NCBI RefSeq assembly: GCF_005160265.1 | Contig: NZ_CP039865.1 | Location: forward strand, 1,760,828 to 1,824,827 | Direction: 5' to 3' | DNA from: Phreatobacter aquaticus | GTDB taxonomy: Bacteria > Pseudomonadota > Alphaproteobacteria > Rhizobiales > Phreatobacteraceae | DNA: 64,000 bases | Part shown: one piece after another, positions 56,337-64,000 of the stretch | Layout of the letters: every line of letters starts with the position of its first letter | Numbering within the stretch: the stretch's first letter is position 1 | Notes under the pieces: model-generated | The model's input: the letters and a program-made list of their open reading frames with translations, nothing else | What the model was told of the DNA's origin: nothing | The model's database searches: none | Translations under genes and position numbers: made by a program

Positions 56337-57995
56337 TCAGACCGGCTTGGTCACCAGTTCGCCGGCCAGCGCCTTGGTGATCAGCACGCGGACATTGTCC
56401 AGGCCGTAGAGCACGGCAAATGACCCGAAGCGCGGTCCGCGCTCCTGGCCGAGCAGCACCTGGTACATCGCCGCGAACCAGTCCGACGAGACGCCCGGCT
56501 TTTCCGGCGTCGCGCCCTTGGCCTTGAAGTCCTGATAGCGCGGCACGGTGCGGCCCACGTCATAGACCGCGCCCTGCACGTCCTCGGCCGAGGCATCGGC
56601 GGGAAGCGCGGCAATGGCTGCCGACAGCGCCTGCAGCGCCTCGCGCTCCACGTCGTCGGCGGCGCGATAGATCTTGGTCGGCTTCACGAAGTCGTGGAAA
56701 TAGCGCACCGCATAGCCGGCGAGCTCGTCGAGCTTCGGGTACTTCTCGGCGGTCGCATCCGGCATGTAGCGGCGGATGAAGCCCCACAGCGCTTCCTTCT
56801 CGTGGGCATTGGAGACAGAGGCGAGGTTCATCAGCATGGAGAACGAGATCGGCACTTCCACAGCCGGCGGCGTGCCGGAATGGATATGCCAGACCGGGTT
56901 CATCAGCTTCGAGCGCTCGTCCTGCGTCGGGAACTTCTCCACGAAGGTCAGGTAGTCGTCGACGTTCCGCGGAATGACATCGAAGAACAGGCGCTTGGCG
57001 CTGCGCGGGCTCTGATACATGAACAGTGACAGGCTCTCGGGCGAGGCATAGGCCAGCCAGTCCTCGATGGTGAGGCCGTTGCCCTTCGACTTCGAAATCT
57101 TGCTGCCGGTCTCGTCGAGGAACAGCTCGTAGTTGAAGCCCTCGGGCGGCGTGCCGCCCAGCGCCTGGCAGATCTTGCTCGACTGGGTCACCGAGTCGAT
57201 CAGGTCCTTGCCGGCCATTTCGTAATCGACGCCGAGCGCCGTCCAGCGCATGGCCCAGTCAGGCTTCCACTGCATCTTGGCATGGCCGCCGGTGACCGGC
57301 GTCTCGTAGCGCTTGCCCGAGGAGGGATCGCGCCAGACGATGGTGCCGTTCGCGACATTGCGCTCCTCCACCGGCACCTGCATGACCACGCCGGACTCGG
57401 GGTGGATCGGCAGGAACGGCGAATAGGTGGCGCGGCGCTCCTCGCCCAGCGTCGGCAGCATGATCGCCTGGATCGCGTCGAAGCGCTCCAGCGCCGTCAG
57501 CAGCGTCTGGTCGAAGGCGCCTGACTGATACATCTTGGTCGAGGAGACGAATTCGTAATCGAAGCCGAAGGCGTCGAGAAAGCCCATCAGGCGGGCATTG
57601 TTGTGCTCGCCGAACGAGGGATGGGTGCCGAACGGATCCGGCACCGAGGTCAGCGCCCGGCCGAGATGCTGGGTCAGCAGCTCCTTGTTGGGCACGTTGT
57701 CGGGCACCTTGCGGAAACCGTCGAGATCATCCGAGAACGCGATCAGCCGCGTCGGCACCTTGTCTTCGGTCAAGAGCCGGAACGCGGTGCGCACCATGGT
57801 GGTGCGGGCGACCTCGCCGAACGTGCCGATATGCGGCAGGCCCGAGGGGCCATAGCCGGTCTCGAACAGGATCGGCGCCGCCTTCGGCTTCCGCTCCAGG
57901 CGCGCCACCAGTTTCTTCGCTTCCTCGAACGGCCAGGCGGTCGAAACGCGGGCCGCCTCCAGGAGGGCGGGGGTGAAGCTGATCGGGGCGGGCAT
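56337..57995 (-). CDS. lysK: Lysyl-tRNA synthetase, class I
   Basis: Charges tRNA-Lys. The 552-residue enzyme is class I, not the common bacterial class II LysS: the HIGH box reads LPHIGTFG near residue 50, and the KMSKS loop reads SKISKSKGN near residue 292. Class I LysRS is known from archaea and is usual in many alphaproteobacteria. The start at 57995 matches the family N-terminus; in-frame codons further upstream belong to the opposite-strand gene. Confidence 0.95.
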   Translation of the reverse strand: MPAPISFTPALLEAARVSTAWPFEEAKKLVARLERKPKAAPILFETGYGPSGLPHIGTFGEVARTTMVRTAFRLLTEDKVPTRLIAFSDDLDGFRKVPDNVPNKELLTQHLGRALTSVPDPFGTHPSFGEHNNARLMGFLDAFGFDYEFVSSTKMYQSGAFDQTLLTALERFDAIQAIMLPTLGEERRATYSPFLPIHPESGVVMQVPVEERNVANGTIVWRDPSSGKRYETPVTGGHAKMQWKPDWAMRWTALGVDYEMAGKDLIDSVTQSSKICQALGGTPPEGFNYELFLDETGSKISKSKGNGLTIEDWLAYASPESLSLFMYQSPRSAKRLFFDVIPRNVDDYLTFVEKFPTQDERSKLMNPVWHIHSGTPPAVEVPISFSMLMNLASVSNAHEKEALWGFIRRYMPDATAEKYPKLDELAGYAVRYFHDFVKPTKIYRAADDVEREALQALSAAIAALPADASAEDVQGAVYDVGRTVPRYQDFKAKGATPEKPGVSSDWFAAMYQVLLGQERGPRFGSFAVLYGLDNVRVLITKALAGELVTKPV

Positions 57996-58163
57996 GGGCG
58001 GTTTCCGGACGAGTGAACGCGGGTGCGATGCAATAGGCGCGGGGGGCTTGGAGGTCAATCGACGGCCATGAGCAAAGCGTGATGGCGGCTGGCATTGACG
58101 CTCCGGAGACGCCCGGCCACAGTTGCTGCAACCGATTGCGCGAAGGGCATCCCGACACCTCCC

Positions 58164-59156
58164 ATGGATATCCAGCTGAAGCTTGCCTGCACCCTGTCGG
58201 ATCGCACACGCCCCATCGTCGAAGGCCGGATCGCTGTGCCCGGTTGCCGCTTCGAGGTGACCCTCGGCGAACCCGAGGCGATCTTCCGCCAGGCGCTGCG
58301 CGAGAAGACGTTCGACGTCACCGAACTGTCGATGGGCAGCCACATCGTCACCACGGCGCGCGGCGACAGCGCCTATATCGGCGTGCCCATCTTCCTGTCG
58401 CGGGCGTTTCGCCATTCCGGCATCTTCGTGCGCACCGATCGCGGTATTGCCTCGCTTGCCGATCTGAAGGGCAGGCGGGTCGGCCTGCCCGAATATCAGC
58501 AGACCGCCGCCATGTGGGTGCGCGGCATCATGAAGGACCAGCACGGCGTCGATGCCCGCGACGTCGAGTGGGTCACCGGTAGCCAGGAAGTCGCCGGCGG
58601 CACCGAACGCGTCGCGCTGAAGCTGCCGACCGACATCCGCGTCACGCCGATCGGGTCCGACGAGACACTGAACGGCCTGCTGGCGAAGGGCGAGATCGAT
58701 GCGCTGATCACGCCGCGCCCGCCCTCGTCGTTCCTTGAGCGCACGGCCCCCGTCGATCGGCTCTTTCCCGATTTCCGCGCCGCCGAAACCGCATGGTACC
58801 GCGAGACCGGCTTCTTCCCGATCATGCATTGTCTCGCCGTCCGCCGCGATGTTGCCGCGGCCCATCCCTGGTTGCCAAAGGCGCTGTTCGAGGCTTTCGC
58901 TCAAGCCAAGGCTGAGGCGCTCGACGATCTGTCGCGCGGCAATTTCCTGCGCGTGGCTCTGCCCTGGGTGGTCGATCATCTGGCGGAAACCCGCGCCGTC
59001 ATGGGCTCGAATGTCTGGCCCTATGGCGTGCCGCTGAACCGCGCTGAGATATCGGCCATGACCCGCTTCGCCGCGACCGACGGGCTCGCTGCCCGGCAGG
59101 TCGCCGTGGAGGAATTGTTCCACGAGACAACGCTGGAGCTGGCCGATCTCGGCTGA
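58164..59156 (+). CDS. 4,5-dihydroxyphthalate decarboxylase-like / NMT1-type binding-fold protein
   Basis: A 330-residue protein with the type-2 periplasmic-binding fold ([40 protein letters not shown]) but no signal peptide, so it is predicted to be cytoplasmic. Homologues are annotated as 4,5-dihydroxyphthalate decarboxylase, which removes a carboxylate to give protocatechuate, or as ABC receptors. No other phthalate genes are present. The start at 58164 is chosen because sequence upstream is unlike the family; no strong ribosome-binding site is seen. A Bug gene follows 66 bases later. Confidence 0.75.
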   Translation: MDIQLKLACTLSDRTRPIVEGRIAVPGCRFEVTLGEPEAIFRQALREKTFDVTELSMGSHIVTTARGDSAYIGVPIFLSRAFRHSGIFVRTDRGIASLADLKGRRVGLPEYQQTAAMWVRGIMKDQHGVDARDVEWVTGSQEVAGGTERVALKLPTDIRVTPIGSDETLNGLLAKGEIDALITPRPPSSFLERTAPVDRLFPDFRAAETAWYRETGFFPIMHCLAVRRDVAAAHPWLPKALFEAFAQAKAEALDDLSRGNFLRVALPWVVDHLAETRAVMGSNVWPYGVPLNRAEISAMTRFAATDGLAARQVAVEELFHETTLELADLG

Positions 59157-59222
59157 CCAGTGCCCCCCAAAGGAGACGACATGATCTCCGACCAAGACCA
59201 TTCGCTCCGGAGGAGATACCCG

Positions 59223-60197
59223 ATGCCCACACTATCCCGCCTGCTTGCTGCGCTTGCCTGTCTGGCAGGCCTTGCCGGCGCGCTGCCAGCGCTCGCCCAG
59301 ACCTATCCGAGCCGCACCATCACCATGGTCGTGCCATTTCCCGCAGGGGGCTCGGCGGACACGCTGGCGCGCCGCATCGGCCAGCACCTGACCGAGCGCA
59401 CGGGACAGCCGGTCGTTGTCGAGAACCGACCGGGCGCCGGCGGCAATGTCGGCACCGACGCCGTCGCCAAGGCGGCCCCCGACGGCTACACGATCCTGGT
59501 CACGCCGAGCTCCTTCGCCATCTCGCCGCATCTCTATGCGCGCCTTGCCTTTGATCCCCTGAAGGACTTCGTGGCGGTGGCCGAAATCGGCTCGATCCCC
59601 ATGGTGGTGATCGTCCACCCCTCCTTCGCAGCGCGTTCGCTCGCCGATCTTGTGACGCTTGCCAAGGCGGAGCCCGGCCGCGTGTCCTATGCCTCGGCCG
59701 GCATCGGCACGACCAACCATCTCGCCGCCGAATTGTTCAAGTTCCGCACCGGCGTCGACATCCTGCACATCCCCTATCGCGGCAATCCGCTGGCCGTGGT
59801 CGATGTCATCGGCGGCCGCGTGCCGGTCATGTTCGATTTCGTGCTGACCGGGCTCCAGCATGTCCGCGATGGCAAGGTGCGCGCGCTCGCCACCACCGGT
59901 CGAACCCGCGCCGCCGTCATGCCGGACGTGCCGACCGCCATCGAATCCGGCTTTGCCGATTTCGAGGCCAGCACCTGGTTCGGCGTCTATGCGCCGGCCG
60001 GCACGCCGCAGGCGATCGTCGATAAGCTCAACGCCGAGATCAATGCGGTGCTGGCGCTGCCCATCGTGCAGGAGCGGCTGGGCGCGCTCGGTGTCGAGCT
60101 CACGCCCGGCCCGGCGCAGCAATTGCGCGATCGGACCGCCGCCGAATTCGCTAAATGGGGGCCGATCATCCAGGCAGCCCGCATCCGCATCGACTAG
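59223..60197 (+). CDS. Bug/TctC-type binding protein, third copy
   Basis: A 324-residue periplasmic receptor with a signal peptide ([20 protein letters not shown], cleavage near residue 25), then [20 protein letters not shown] and [18 protein letters not shown]. Two in-frame starts each carry a strong ribosome-binding site: ATG 59223 (GGAGGAG) and ATG 59181 (AAAGGAG), the latter adding 14 residues with an Arg-Arg-Arg run. Lies after the decarboxylase-like gene; no permease is present. Confidence 0.9.
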   Translation: MPTLSRLLAALACLAGLAGALPALAQTYPSRTITMVVPFPAGGSADTLARRIGQHLTERTGQPVVVENRPGAGGNVGTDAVAKAAPDGYTILVTPSSFAISPHLYARLAFDPLKDFVAVAEIGSIPMVVIVHPSFAARSLADLVTLAKAEPGRVSYASAGIGTTNHLAAELFKFRTGVDILHIPYRGNPLAVVDVIGGRVPVMFDFVLTGLQHVRDGKVRALATTGRTRAAVMPDVPTAIESGFADFEASTWFGVYAPAGTPQAIVDKLNAEINAVLALPIVQERLGALGVELTPGPAQQLRDRTAAEFAKWGPIIQAARIRID

Positions 60198-60249
60198 GAT
60201 CTGAGCTTTCGGGCGGTGCGACGAGAGGCGCCATGCTAGATTCGACGCC

Positions 60250-60831
60250 ATGACGACCAAAGGACACGCCCTTTTCCAGACCGCCATCGGCGCCTGTGGC
60301 ATCGCATGGGACGGCGATGTGATCGTTGGCGCTCAATTGCCCGAGGCGAGCGAGACTGCCGCGCTCGCAAGGCTGGCCCGACGCCTGCCCGATAGCGTCG
60401 AGGCGGAGCCGCCGCCGGCGATCCGCCACGTCGTCGACCGCGTCGTCGCTCTGATCTCAGGCGAGAGAATGATGTTCGGCGATGTGGCCCTCGCCATGGA
60501 CGCCGTGCCGGATTTCAACCGGAAGGTCTATGAGGTCGCGCTCGCGATCCCGCCGGGTGAAACGCTCACCTATGGCGAGGTCGCCAAACGGATCGGCGAG
60601 CCAGGCGCCGCCCAGGCGGTGGGGCAGGCGCTCGGCCGGAACCCGTTCCCGATCATCGTGCCCTGTCACCGGGTGCTCGCCGCCAATGGCCGGACGGGTG
60701 GCTTCTCGGCCCATGGCAGCGTCGAGACCAAGCTGAAACTGCTGTCCATCGAGCGCGCCCGAACCTCGGCCGAGCCGACCCTGTTCGATGGAGATGCCGG
60801 CTTCGGCTTCGCTGCTCGTCCCCAGCGATAG
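60250..60831 (+). CDS. ogt: Methylated-DNA--protein-cysteine methyltransferase
   Basis: A 193-residue suicide repair protein that removes methyl groups from O6-methylguanine. The acceptor cysteine is in IIVPCHRVLAANGRTGGFSA, preceded by the DNA-binding helix GEVAKRIGEPGAAQAVGQAL. A short C-terminal tail beyond the domain ends FGFAARPQR. Convergent with the DJ-1/PfpI gene. Confidence 0.93.
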   Translation: MTTKGHALFQTAIGACGIAWDGDVIVGAQLPEASETAALARLARRLPDSVEAEPPPAIRHVVDRVVALISGERMMFGDVALAMDAVPDFNRKVYEVALAIPPGETLTYGEVAKRIGEPGAAQAVGQALGRNPFPIIVPCHRVLAANGRTGGFSAHGSVETKLKLLSIERARTSAEPTLFDGDAGFGFAARPQR

Positions 60832-60837
60832 GTCCGT

Positions 60838-61485
60838 CTACCGGAGCACGTGCCCCAGGGCCGCGCGGTTCGCCGCATAAGCGCGGTCATATTCGATGAC
60901 TTTAGCGACGTCGTCGCGCGCCTCCGGGCCATAGATCCGGCCGATCAGATAGAGCGTTGCGTCGATGGCCAACGACACGCCGCCACCGGTCACCAGGCCG
61001 CGATCCTCCACGATTGCCGCCGCGACGGGCGACAGATCCGTGGCGAGCCCGGTGAGCAGGTCCAGCGGAGCGATCGGCTCGGTCCCGACCGCATGCCGGC
61101 GGGTGGTCGCGCTATGGCCGTCGAGCACGCCCGCGGCACCGAGGATGAGCGCGCCGGTGCAGACCGACGCGATGGTGCCTGGCCGACGCGAGCGGATGAA
61201 GCTGAGCATGGCCGGATCGCCCACCTGATCGCGCCAGCCGGGACCGCCGGTGATGATGTGGACGTCACAGTCGGGCGCGCTGGCGAAGCCATGGCTGGCG
61301 ACCATGGTCAGCCCGCCTGCGAGCGCGACCAGCCCGGCGGAGGCGGCGATGGTCACTGCCTCGATCGCCGGCAAGACCCGGCGGGCCATCGACACGACGC
61401 CCATTGTGCCGCCGATATCGATCGGCTCGACGCCCTCATAGACGACCACGCCGATCAGGGCCGGGCTCGTGCGCTCTCGATACAT
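60838..61485 (-). CDS. DJ-1/PfpI family protein
   Basis: A 215-residue class I glutamine amidotransferase-like protein. The nucleophile elbow cysteine is in SVCTGALILGAAGVLDG, followed by TRRHA, and the conserved glutamate is in YEGVEPIDIGG. It lacks an AraC DNA-binding domain. Members include isonitrile hydratase and deglycase-like proteins; the substrate here is unknown. Convergent with ogt. Confidence 0.87.
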   Translation of the reverse strand: MYRERTSPALIGVVVYEGVEPIDIGGTMGVVSMARRVLPAIEAVTIAASAGLVALAGGLTMVASHGFASAPDCDVHIITGGPGWRDQVGDPAMLSFIRSRRPGTIASVCTGALILGAAGVLDGHSATTRRHAVGTEPIAPLDLLTGLATDLSPVAAAIVEDRGLVTGGGVSLAIDATLYLIGRIYGPEARDDVAKVIEYDRAYAANRAALGHVLR

Positions 61486-61625
61486 GGTGCCTCGCTGGCT
61501 GGGACGATCTCAGCCCTAGCAAGATGCGGACCTCCCTTGCGTAAGCGTGGCATGACGCTTGCTGAACCGACTTCATCTGGACCCATCAGCCAGTTTCTGC
61601 CCCGTGATCCCCAATGGAGCCTGCG

Positions 61626-62714
61626 ATGAAGCGCCGTGATGTCCTGAAGTCCGCCACCGCCGCCGTTCTGGCCTCATCGGCCGTTGCAGCACCTGCCATC
61701 GCCCAGTCCGCACCGACCATCCGCTGGCGCGCGACCTCAAGTTTTCCGAAGAGCCTCGACATCACCTATGGCGCGGCCGAGCAGTTCTGCAGGCATGTCT
61801 CCGAGCTGACCGATGGAAAATTCACCATCCAGCAATTCGCGGCGGGCGAGATCGTGCCGGCTTTGCAGGCACTGGACGCGGTCGCCAACAACACGGTCGA
61901 GGTCGCCTATACCGGCACGCTCTTCTATGTCGGCAAGGACCCGACCTTCGCGCTCGCCGCCTCGGTGCCGTTCCTGATGAACCCGCGCCAGCAGCACGCC
62001 TGGTACTATCATGGCGGCGGCCTCGCCATGACCAACGACTTCTTCAAGAAGTTCAACGTCTACGGCCTGCCCTGCGGCAATACCGGCATGCAATGGGGCG
62101 GCTGGTTCCGCAAGGAGATCAAGACGGTCGCCGATCTCAACGGCCTGAAGATGCGCATTGCGGGTCTCGCCGGCACGATTGCCGCGCGCCTCGGCGTGGT
62201 GCCGCAGCAGATCGCACCGGGTGATATTTATCCGGCTATGGAACGTGGCACGATCGACGCGGTCGAATATATCGGCCCCTATGACGACGAGAAGCTCGGC
62301 TTCAACAAGGTCGCGCAGCACTATTATGCGCCGGGCTGGCAGGAGGGCGGAACCGTGTTCCACGCCCTATTCAACCTGCAGAAATGGGCAGAGCTGCCGC
62401 CGCTCTACAAGAAGGCCGTCGAGGTTGCGGCCCAGGCGGCAACCACCGACATGCTGGCGCATTACGACACGAAGAACCCGGAAGCGCTGATCCGGCTGGT
62501 GGCTCAGGGCACCAAGGTGTCGCTGTTCCCGCAGGAGGTGCTGGAGCGGCTCTATGTGGAAGCCGAGGCCTATTACAAGGAGATCACCGCGACCAACACC
62601 GAATTTGCCAAGATGTTCAATCACCAGCGCGAATTCCAGCGCAAGTCGAACATCTATCACCAGGTGGCCGACTTCCAGTATGACCTGATGATGCTGCGTC
62701 TGCGGCGCGGATGA
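61626..62714 (+). CDS. TRAP transporter substrate-binding protein (DctP family)
   Basis: A 362-residue periplasmic receptor with a Tat signal (MKRRDVLKSATAAVL) cleaved near residue 27. IRWRATSSFPKSLDITYGAA, QFAAGEIVPALQALDAVANN and the substrate-carboxylate arginine region LNGLKMRIAGLAG are typical of the group binding 2-oxo acids or other carboxylates. No DctQ or DctM gene is adjacent. GGAG precedes ATG 61626. A PPOX flavoprotein gene follows after 13 bases and may be co-transcribed. Confidence 0.9.
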   Translation: MKRRDVLKSATAAVLASSAVAAPAIAQSAPTIRWRATSSFPKSLDITYGAAEQFCRHVSELTDGKFTIQQFAAGEIVPALQALDAVANNTVEVAYTGTLFYVGKDPTFALAASVPFLMNPRQQHAWYYHGGGLAMTNDFFKKFNVYGLPCGNTGMQWGGWFRKEIKTVADLNGLKMRIAGLAGTIAARLGVVPQQIAPGDIYPAMERGTIDAVEYIGPYDDEKLGFNKVAQHYYAPGWQEGGTVFHALFNLQKWAELPPLYKKAVEVAAQAATTDMLAHYDTKNPEALIRLVAQGTKVSLFPQEVLERLYVEAEAYYKEITATNTEFAKMFNHQREFQRKSNIYHQVADFQYDLMMLRLRRG

Positions 62715-62727
62715 GGGGGCTTGCGGC

Positions 62728-63363
62728 ATGAGCCAGACATTCGATCCGGCATCGGTCAGCTATGTCTCAACCATCGATGAGGTGAGGGCGCGCCACCCCG
62801 TGCCCATGTCGCGGGCGGCCGACAAGGTCATCGGCCATCTCGACAAGCACTGCAGGGCGATCATCGAGAAGGCGACGTTCTGCCTGATTGCGACCCATGG
62901 CAGTCGGGGCGCGGATGTCTCGCCCCGTGGCGATCCCGCGGGCTTCGTGCGTGTGCTGGACGACAAGCACCTGCTTCTGCCCGACCGGGTCGGCAACAAC
63001 CGGTTCGACTCCATGGAGAACATCTTCGAGACCGGACTGGTCGGTCTCCTGTTCCTGGTGCCCGGCATGGCGGAAGTGTTGCGCGTCAATGGACGTGGCC
63101 GCATCACCGATGATGCGGCCCTGCTGGCCGCTTCCGAAGTGCAGGGCCGTCCGCCGAAGATCGGTATCCTTGTCGAGGTCCGCGAGGCCTATCTCCATTG
63201 CGCCAAGGCGGTGAACCGGGCGGGCCTGTGGGATGCCTCCCGCCATATCGACCGGTCGATCCTGCCGACCTACGGCGAGATGCTGGTCGACCACGTCGCC
63301 GGCCTCACCCACGAGGAAAGCGAGCGGCAGGGGGCAGAGATGGCGCGCCGGGGCATGTACTGA
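62728..63363 (+). CDS. PPOX-class FMN-dependent flavoprotein (pyridoxamine 5'-phosphate oxidase family)
   Basis: A 211-residue split-barrel flavoprotein. FCLIATHGSRGADVSPRGDP and LLLPDRVGNNRFDSMENI are the FMN-site segments, resembling the MSMEG_1061 subgroup of uncertain function. The C-terminal ESERQGAEMARRGMY tail is also seen in that subgroup. Immediately follows the TRAP receptor gene. Confidence 0.87.
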   Translation: MSQTFDPASVSYVSTIDEVRARHPVPMSRAADKVIGHLDKHCRAIIEKATFCLIATHGSRGADVSPRGDPAGFVRVLDDKHLLLPDRVGNNRFDSMENIFETGLVGLLFLVPGMAEVLRVNGRGRITDDAALLAASEVQGRPPKIGILVEVREAYLHCAKAVNRAGLWDASRHIDRSILPTYGEMLVDHVAGLTHEESERQGAEMARRGMY

Positions 63364-63437
63364 CGGGCCGGGCATAGCCCCGGACAGTTCGTCCGTATCC
63401 GAAGCATCGGTCGTGGGGTTGCGGGCATTGTCGCCCC

Positions 63438-63644
63438 ATGACCCACGCCATGCCCTTGCCCAAAACCCGCCGGGCGCGATCGCGCCCCGCCTGTTTCAGC
63501 GCCTTCAGATCTCTTGTCCGGATTTGGCGCGAACGCCGCGACACGCGCATCCATCTCGGCGAGCTCGAGGCGCATCACCTCGCCGATATCGGGCTCACGG
63601 AAGCGGAGCGTCGCCGTGAATGCGCCAAATGGTTCTGGCAGTAA
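63438..63644 (+). CDS. DUF1127 small protein
   Basis: A 68-residue, Arg-rich protein with the DUF1127 core at the C-terminus (LGELEAHHLADIGLTEAERRREC). In alphaproteobacteria such proteins bind RNA or influence phosphate and stress physiology; the role of this copy is unknown. It stands alone between the flavoprotein gene and a convergent receptor gene. Confidence 0.82.
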   Translation: MTHAMPLPKTRRARSRPACFSAFRSLVRIWRERRDTRIHLGELEAHHLADIGLTEAERRRECAKWFWQ

Positions 63645-63668
63645 GAGCTTCGCGCAGGCCGGCTGGTC

Positions 63669-64000
63669 TCAATAGGCCCCGACCGGGAAGGCCTTGAGAT
63701 AGAGATCGGTATAGACGCCCTTCTCCCACAGCCGTTGCAGCGCGTGGTTGATCGCCAGACGCAAGGGCTCGTTGCCGCGCCGCATCACAATGGCCATGCC
63801 CTCGCCGAAGAAGCGGTTCTCGGTGAAGGGGCCGCCGAGAAACCGGCAGCAATCCGCTGAATCCGAGCCATTGAGCCAGAAAGCCATGCCGATACCATCG
63901 GCAAACAGCGTATCGACATCGCGGCCCGACAAGGCCTTGCGCGCCTCGGCCAGTGTCGGATAGCGGCGGATCGCCGACTGGGTGAAGAAGGCCTGGATAT
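63669..64000 (-). CDS. Amino acid ABC transporter substrate-binding protein (5'-truncated by the window edge)
   Basis: The C-terminal 109 residues of a periplasmic receptor of family SBP_bac_3. VDTLFADGIGMAFWLNGS, FFGEGMAIVMRRGNEPLRLA and RLWEKGVYTDLYLKAFP are characteristic of polar amino acid receptors. The frame stays open to the last base, so the start lies beyond the window. Convergent with the DUF1127 gene. Confidence 0.85.
   Translation of the reverse strand, partial: IQAFFTQSAIRRYPTLAEARKALSGRDVDTLFADGIGMAFWLNGSDSADCCRFLGGPFTENRFFGEGMAIVMRRGNEPLRLAINHALQRLWEKGVYTDLYLKAFPVGAY

Noticed and set aside
56337-57995. Class I lysyl-tRNA synthetase as evidence of transfer from archaea.
   Set aside because: Class I LysRS is normal in many alphaproteobacteria, and composition matches the neighbours, so it is not unusual here.
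57996-59201. A 400-residue N-terminal extension of LysK giving a 954-residue frame.
   Set aside because: It is antisense to the decarboxylase-like gene, and the family N-terminus begins at 57995.

Overview
The window is GC-rich, densely coded chromosomal DNA from an alphaproteobacterium, most likely order Hyphomicrobiales (Rhizobiales). The lineage call rests on an F1 ATPase operon in alphaproteobacterial order, a hisD / UPF0262 / low-molecular-weight phosphatase run, a proA-nadD pair, a polysaccharide deacetylase next to rppH, a class I lysyl-tRNA synthetase, a CtrA-type DNA box, and many Bug, Liv and Dpp transporter genes. Genus cannot be fixed from the sequence alone. I see no tRNA, rRNA, CRISPR array, insertion sequence or prophage.

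Layout. 1-4.4 kb: the end of atpA, then atpG, atpD and atpC, with a membrane PH-domain gene wedged between atpA and atpG, closed by a strong terminator. 4.4-13.6 kb: mostly housekeeping genes (exported nicotinamidase, rppH, periplasmic deacetylase, proA-nadD, a stand-alone receiver protein, recF) and two TerC-family membrane genes in tandem. 13.7-21.5 kb: a probable tartrate/D-malate locus with two tandem dehydrogenases, a divergent GntR regulator, two Bug-type binding proteins, a glycerate kinase, a small metal-binding protein, and a hydrolase that carries the full residue set of fluoroacetate dehalogenase. 21.6-25.2 kb: an acyl-CoA dehydrogenase, a GST and a thiamine-diphosphate enzyme. 25.2-33.1 kb: a five-gene peptide-type ABC transporter, divergent from a LysR regulator and an argE-like deacylase.

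33.2-38.7 kb: obgE, a nitronate monooxygenase-like protein, the hisD group and a HugZ-like flavoprotein. 38.7-54.0 kb: the main accessory block. A TetR regulator and an acyl-CoA ligase face a long operon encoding a heteromeric acyl-CoA dehydrogenase pair, two SDRs, a MaoC hydratase, a thiolase, a complete Liv-type ABC importer, an APH-family kinase and a third SDR. A perfect 18-bp operator-like palindrome lies between the two arms. Together they look like one uptake, activation and beta-oxidation module for an unusual carboxylic or hydroxy acid. 54.0-64 kb: mixed single genes (apaG, a CDP-alcohol transferase, a LexA-like self-cleaving regulator, lysK, a dihydroxyphthalate-decarboxylase-like protein, Bug and TRAP binding proteins, ogt, a DJ-1/PfpI protein, a PPOX flavoprotein, DUF1127) and an amino-acid binding protein cut by the right edge.

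The most notable points are the PH-domain gene inside the ATP synthase operon, the putative defluorinating dehalogenase, the kinase-containing acyl-CoA operon with its operator, a LivF with an altered Walker A lysine, and the LexA-like regulator with its own inverted-repeat promoter. No intergenic stretch exceeds 300 bases; the longest, about 290 bases, lies between the peptide transporter and the LysR gene.
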